Positions 62,045 to 64,000 of a stretch of DNA of 64,000 nucleotides are shown here, piece after piece. Under the pieces are notes generated by a model that had not been told where the DNA came from, did no database searches, and was given only the letters and a program-made list of their open reading frames with translations. Origin of the DNA: Bifidobacterium aemilianum (GTDB lineage: Bacteria > Actinomycetota > Actinomycetes > Actinomycetales > Bifidobacteriaceae); the NCBI RefSeq assembly GCF_003315635.1, contig NZ_PDCG01000001.1, positions 372,001 to 436,000 of the forward strand. The letters run 5' to 3'. How positions within the stretch are numbered: the stretch's first letter is position 1; each line of letters begins with the position of its first letter. The position numbers were made by a program, and so were the translations under genes.

Positions 62045-64000
62045 CTACCTGGTCTCCTCGTACCACTCACGATCTGAACCGTCTGACAGGGTCACATGAC
62101 CGGTCTCGCCGGACATGTGCTTGACCCGGTGCGCGATCTCCTCATGGCGCCCGTGGACCATGGGCCGCTGGACAGGGTTGCCCAGGTAGCCGCAGGTGCG
62201 CTTGGTCACATTGCACTTGTTGGGGTCGGAGTTGCCGCACTCAGGGCACTTGAAGCCGTCCTCAGTGGGCTCAAAGTCGCCCTCGAAACCACAAACGAAG
62301 CAGTGATCGATCGGTGTGTTGGTGCCCAGGTAGCCGATGCCGATGTTGTAGGCGTAATCCCAGACGGCCTCCAGAGCCTTGGGGTTGGGCTGCAGGCAGG
62401 GGAACTCGCAGTAGTTGATGAAACCGCCCGAAGCCAGGTAGGGGAAATCCTTCTCGTAGTCCAGCTTCTCCATGGGGGTTGGCTGAAGCCATACCGGGTA
62501 GTGGAAGGAGTTGGTGTAGAAGTCATGGTCGGTGACACCCTCGACCTTGCCGAACTTGGCCCGATCCATACGGTTGAAGCGGTCGGTCAGGGACTCGGCG
62601 GGAGTGGAGTAGACCGAATAGTGGTAGCCCTCGGCGGCGGACCACTGCTTGCAGAGCTCGTTCATGCGGCGGACGATGGACAGGGCGAATTTCTTGCCTT
62701 CAGGATCCCAGGCGTGATCGCGTATCCAGTCCTTGCCGTAGAAGACCGAAGTGGTCTCGTACAGGCCGATGTAGCCCAGGGAGACGGTGGCGCGCCCGTT
62801 CTTGAAGAGGTCGTCCACATTGCCGTCGGCATCCAGCCGCCCGAAGGCACCAAAGCGGAAGAGGGTGGGGGCGTTGACCGGGGTGGCCTCCTTGCAGCGC
62901 TTGATGCGGAAGGCCAGGGCCTCGTGGGCAATATCCATCCGCTCATTGAAGATCTTCCAGAAGCGGTCCTTGTCACCGTGGGATTCCAAGGCGATGCGGG
63001 GAATGTTGACCGACACCACGCCCAGGTTCATGCGGCCGTCTTCCTCATCCTCGCCGGTCTCGGGGTTGATCCAGCCCTGCAGGAAGGAGCGGCAGCCCAT
63101 GGGGGCCTTGAAGGAACCGGTGATCTTGACGATGTTCTCATAGAAGACCACATCGGGGTACATGCGCTTGGTGGAGCACTCCAGGGCCAGCTGCTTCATG
63201 TCGTAGTTGGGGTCACCCTCGTCGGCGTTGATGCCGTGCTTGATGGTGAAGACCAGCTTGGGGAAGATGGCCGTGTGGCGGTCCTTTCCCAGGCCGCGGA
63301 TGCGGTTGAGGAGGATGGCCCGCTGAATCTCCCGGGCGAACCAGGAGGTGCCCAGGCCGAAGCCCACGGTGACAAAGGGGGTCTGGCCGTTGGAGACACG
63401 GTTGGAGTTGATCTGGTACTCCATGGTCTGCATGGCGTCGTAGATGGCCTTGCGGGTCATGATCTTGGCGTAGATCTCGCGCAGCTGCTCCAGTTCGGAG
63501 GCGGAGGTGTCGAAGGCCTCGTCGGCCGGCAGGGGCTCGCGGTCATCGAAGTGGAGGTTGTCGGGCTCCTGGGACTTGAGGCCGTTGACCATGTTTCTGG
63601 CTGCCTCCACGGGGGTGGAGTCGGGAATCATGGCCCGGGCCATTTTCAGATTCTTGTCGTAGTCGCGCTTGGCGTAGGTCTCGAGCATCTCGTCGGCGCG
63701 GTTGACGGTCTGGCCGCCGTACTGGGCCCCGGCGATATCCTTGATGATCTGGGTGATCTGGGTCGAGGCGGTGCCGATGGACTTGGGTGAGTCCATCATG
63801 GCGTTGCCCAGCTCGAAGCCGTGCTTGAGCATGTCGCCGAAGTTGGGCAGGGAGCAATTGCTCTCGGCCGTGAAGGGTGAGTAATCGGCATCGTGGAAGT
63901 GGATGTCGCCCTTCATGTGGGCGTTGGCGACGGCATCCGGCAGCATAGAGAAGGCCGAGGCCTTGGAGACGGCACCGGCCAGGAGGTCACGCTGGGTGGC
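62045..64000 (-). CDS. nrdD: Anaerobic (class III) ribonucleoside-triphosphate reductase, 5' end outside window
   Basis: Oxygen-sensitive enzyme reducing ribonucleotides for DNA synthesis. The C-terminal 650 or so residues are seen, and the frame continues past the right edge. Blocks include SNCSLPNFGDMLKHGFELGNAMMDSPKS, QIIKDIAGAQYGGQTVNR and MGCRSFLQGWINPETGE. The C-terminal zinc site has CFVCG, CPECG and a following CNVTKR. The glycyl-radical loop RTCGYLGNPVQRP carries the radical glycine next to its conserved cysteine. With nrdG downstream this gives a complete anaerobic route to dNTPs. Confidence 0.97.
   Translation of the reverse strand, partial: ATQRDLLAGAVSKASAFSMLPDAVANAHMKGDIHFHDADYSPFTAESNCSLPNFGDMLKHGFELGNAMMDSPKSIGTASTQITQIIKDIAGAQYGGQTVNRADEMLETYAKRDYDKNLKMARAMIPDSTPVEAARNMVNGLKSQEPDNLHFDDREPLPADEAFDTSASELEQLREIYAKIMTRKAIYDAMQTMEYQINSNRVSNGQTPFVTVGFGLGTSWFAREIQRAILLNRIRGLGKDRHTAIFPKLVFTIKHGINADEGDPNYDMKQLALECSTKRMYPDVVFYENIVKITGSFKAPMGCRSFLQGWINPETGEDEEDGRMNLGVVSVNIPRIALESHGDKDRFWKIFNERMDIAHEALAFRIKRCKEATPVNAPTLFRFGAFGRLDADGNVDDLFKNGRATVSLGYIGLYETTSVFYGKDWIRDHAWDPEGKKFALSIVRRMNELCKQWSAAEGYHYSVYSTPAESLTDRFNRMDRAKFGKVEGVTDHDFYTNSFHYPVWLQPTPMEKLDYEKDFPYLASGGFINYCEFPCLQPNPKALEAVWDYAYNIGIGYLGTNTPIDHCFVCGFEGDFEPTEDGFKCPECGNSDPNKCNVTKRTCGYLGNPVQRPMVHGRHEEIAHRVKHMSGETGHVTLSDGSDREWYEETR

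Noticed and set aside
62096..63790. 564-codon open frame antisense to nrdD
   Set aside because: High-G+C antisense artefact. All conserved motifs are on the minus strand.
1..64000. CRISPR array, prophage or insertion sequence
   Set aside because: No regularly spaced repeats, cas genes, integrases or transposases were found on reading either strand.

Overview
The window is a stretch of high-G+C actinobacterial chromosome, most likely from Bifidobacterium or a close relative in the Bifidobacteriaceae. This is inferred from the ftsZ-sepF-yggT-divIVA-lspA-rluD-dnaE order, the actinobacterial families DUF3052, DUF3107 and DUF2342, a type-2 (HYGH) isoleucyl-tRNA synthetase behind a translational T-box, a sucrose-import/GH32 operon, and an anaerobic class III ribonucleotide reductase. 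I see no phage, insertion sequence or CRISPR array, and only one tRNA (Val, TAC).

Layout. 1-14.3 kb (minus strand): glyS, dusB, ftsZ, sepF, yggT, divIVA, lspA, rluD, dnaE, then hisD and hisC. hisD carries a one-base frameshift in a C run. 14.4-18.8 kb (plus): a LacI regulator, a promoter with an overlapping perfect dyad operator, a sucrose permease and a GH32 hydrolase, closed by a strong terminator. 18.8-24.7 kb (minus): an M20 amidohydrolase and MFS transporter pair, and a uppS-recO-DivIVA-motif protein operon. 24.8-36.4 kb: tRNA-Val, DUF3052, a membrane-anchored Lon-like protease without PDZ, a DUF2342 zincin-like protein, a UvrD-type helicase, a kinase-fold protein with degraded catalytic residues, DUF3107, a PHP phosphoesterase, VKOR, murI and a patatin.

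36.4-46.3 kb: an SPFH protein, a MacB-type ABC transporter beside a PadR regulator, a TetM-like ribosomal protection GTPase preceded by a tiny membrane protein, a surface-protein gene broken by three frameshifts, and a YihY-type membrane protein. 46.3-54 kb (minus): ileS with its T-box, and a heterodimeric ABC exporter. 54-64 kb (minus): a plant-type glutamate-cysteine ligase homologue, a 1635-residue fused acyl-CoA dehydratase activase/double-cubane-type protein, nrdG, and nrdD (cut by the window end).

How the genes work together. The first block couples septum formation (FtsZ, SepF) with polar growth (DivIVA), lipoprotein processing and replication. A second, unusual DivIVA-motif protein sits with uppS, which makes the lipid carrier for wall synthesis. 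The sucrose block is a self-contained regulated catabolic unit. The last 10 kb is oxygen-sensitive low-potential chemistry (Fe-S activase, glycyl-radical reductase) next to a thiol-synthesis enzyme. The points most worth a second look are the fused 1635-residue activase, the four-motif DivIVA-like protein, the PDZ-less Lon-like protease, the apparent pseudokinase and the hisD frameshift.
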